Positions 40,670 through 40,847 of a stretch of DNA of 40,847 nucleotides are shown here, one piece after another. The position numbers were made by a program, and so were the translations under genes. Numbering within the stretch: position 1 is the stretch's first letter; every line of letters starts with the position of its first letter. This DNA comes from Lachnospiraceae bacterium UBA1778 (lineage in GTDB: Bacteria; Bacillota; Clostridia; Lachnospirales; Lachnospiraceae): contig DCGM01000104.1 in NCBI GenBank assembly GCA_002315255.1, positions 1 through 40,847 on the forward strand, written 5' to 3'. The notes beneath the pieces are model-generated. The model searched no databases, was not told where the DNA came from, and saw only the letters and a program-made list of their open reading frames with translations.

Positions 40670-40847
40670 ATGGAAGATTTTGTTTTTCACTTTACAGGTA
40701 AGTTAAACCAGAGCTATATCATGAAGGATTCGAACGGCGCGGCTGTTTATGAAGCGATCTGGGAAAAGTTCGTCCTGATCGGACCTACGCCGTACCGGTT
40801 CTGCAACCGTATGACCGGATACGAAGAAGAGAAGATGATCGGCCACA
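40670..40847 (+). CDS. Hypothetical protein, 3' end outside window
   Basis: Starts MEDFVFHFTGKLNQSYIMKD behind GAAAGGATAAG and stays open to the window edge (59 codons). YIMKDSNGAAVYEAIW recalls LURP-one/tubby-like proteins, whose repeats carry a D-x-x-G turn, but only this short piece is visible. The 200-base spacer before it has a possible -10 TATAAA near 40592 and no clear -35. Confidence 0.6.
   Translation, partial: MEDFVFHFTGKLNQSYIMKDSNGAAVYEAIWEKFVLIGPTPYRFCNRMTGYEEEKMIGH

Overview
The window looks like a chromosomal segment of a Gram-positive, Clostridia-type Firmicute, possibly Lachnospiraceae-like. The signs are strong AGGAGG-type ribosome binding sites, lipobox lipoproteins, PadR, MerR and AraC regulators, DUF4143 ATPases and many small GNAT enzymes. 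The first ~2.4 kb is visibly AT-rich and the rest is of middling GC. I saw no rRNA, tRNA, CRISPR array, transposase or phage gene. Product names come from motif recognition by eye, not database searches, and the species cannot be named.

Layout. (1) 1-3.6 kb is a mosaic: the 3' part of an alpha/beta hydrolase, a DUF4143-type ATPase with its own promoter, a GNAT acetyltransferase remnant, an intact histidine phosphatase, and the C-terminal remnant of a GH95-like fucosidase. (2) 3.6-6.2 kb holds an alpha/beta hydrolase and a MATE transporter fused to a histidine-kinase-like ATPase domain. (3) 6.2-9.8 kb, minus strand, is a small surface-polysaccharide cluster: a Wzy/O-antigen-ligase-like membrane protein, GT2 and GT4. 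(4) 9.8-14.2 kb holds a phosphatase with a drug/metabolite transporter that has a histidine-rich tail, a choloylglycine-hydrolase-like Ntn enzyme, an MgtC-like protein and a methyltransferase. (5) 14.2-16.6 kb is a PadR regulator coupled to a flavodoxin/SCP2-like/membrane fusion, behind a promoter whose spacer is filled by a palindrome that recurs 41 bp downstream. (6) 16.7-17.9 kb, minus strand, is a parvulin-type foldase lipoprotein.

(7) 18-26.5 kb is the clearest pathway. An AraC regulator diverges from an operon of a double ABC ATPase, a permease, a substrate-binding lipoprotein, a second permease, a cytoplasmic GH3 glycosidase and a HAD phosphatase. The inferred job is import of a glycoside, cleavage inside the cell and dephosphorylation of a product. 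The divergent region has a TTGCAAT direct repeat at 21 bp next to a weak -35. (8) 26.5-28.3 kb holds two paralogous membrane-protein genes, each preceded by the same palindromic terminator. The second copy is broken.

(9) From 28.3 kb to the end there are 18 plus-strand genes and one small minus-strand gene. They are mostly small stand-alone sensor, detoxification and modification enzymes: YwaF-like, MGMT-like, DUF3592, GyrI-like, three GNATs, a HEPN-like membrane protein, two P-loop kinases, HAD, a methyltransferase, two MerR activators with 19-bp-spacer promoters, a Cys-rich protein, DUF554 and a membrane protein. Several gene ends here carry short tandem duplications, three of them including the stop codon.

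The most unusual items are the MATE-ATPase fusion, the flavodoxin-SCP2-membrane fusion with its PadR switch, the His-tailed transporter, the asymmetric ABC ATPase, and the repeated duplication of gene 3' ends.
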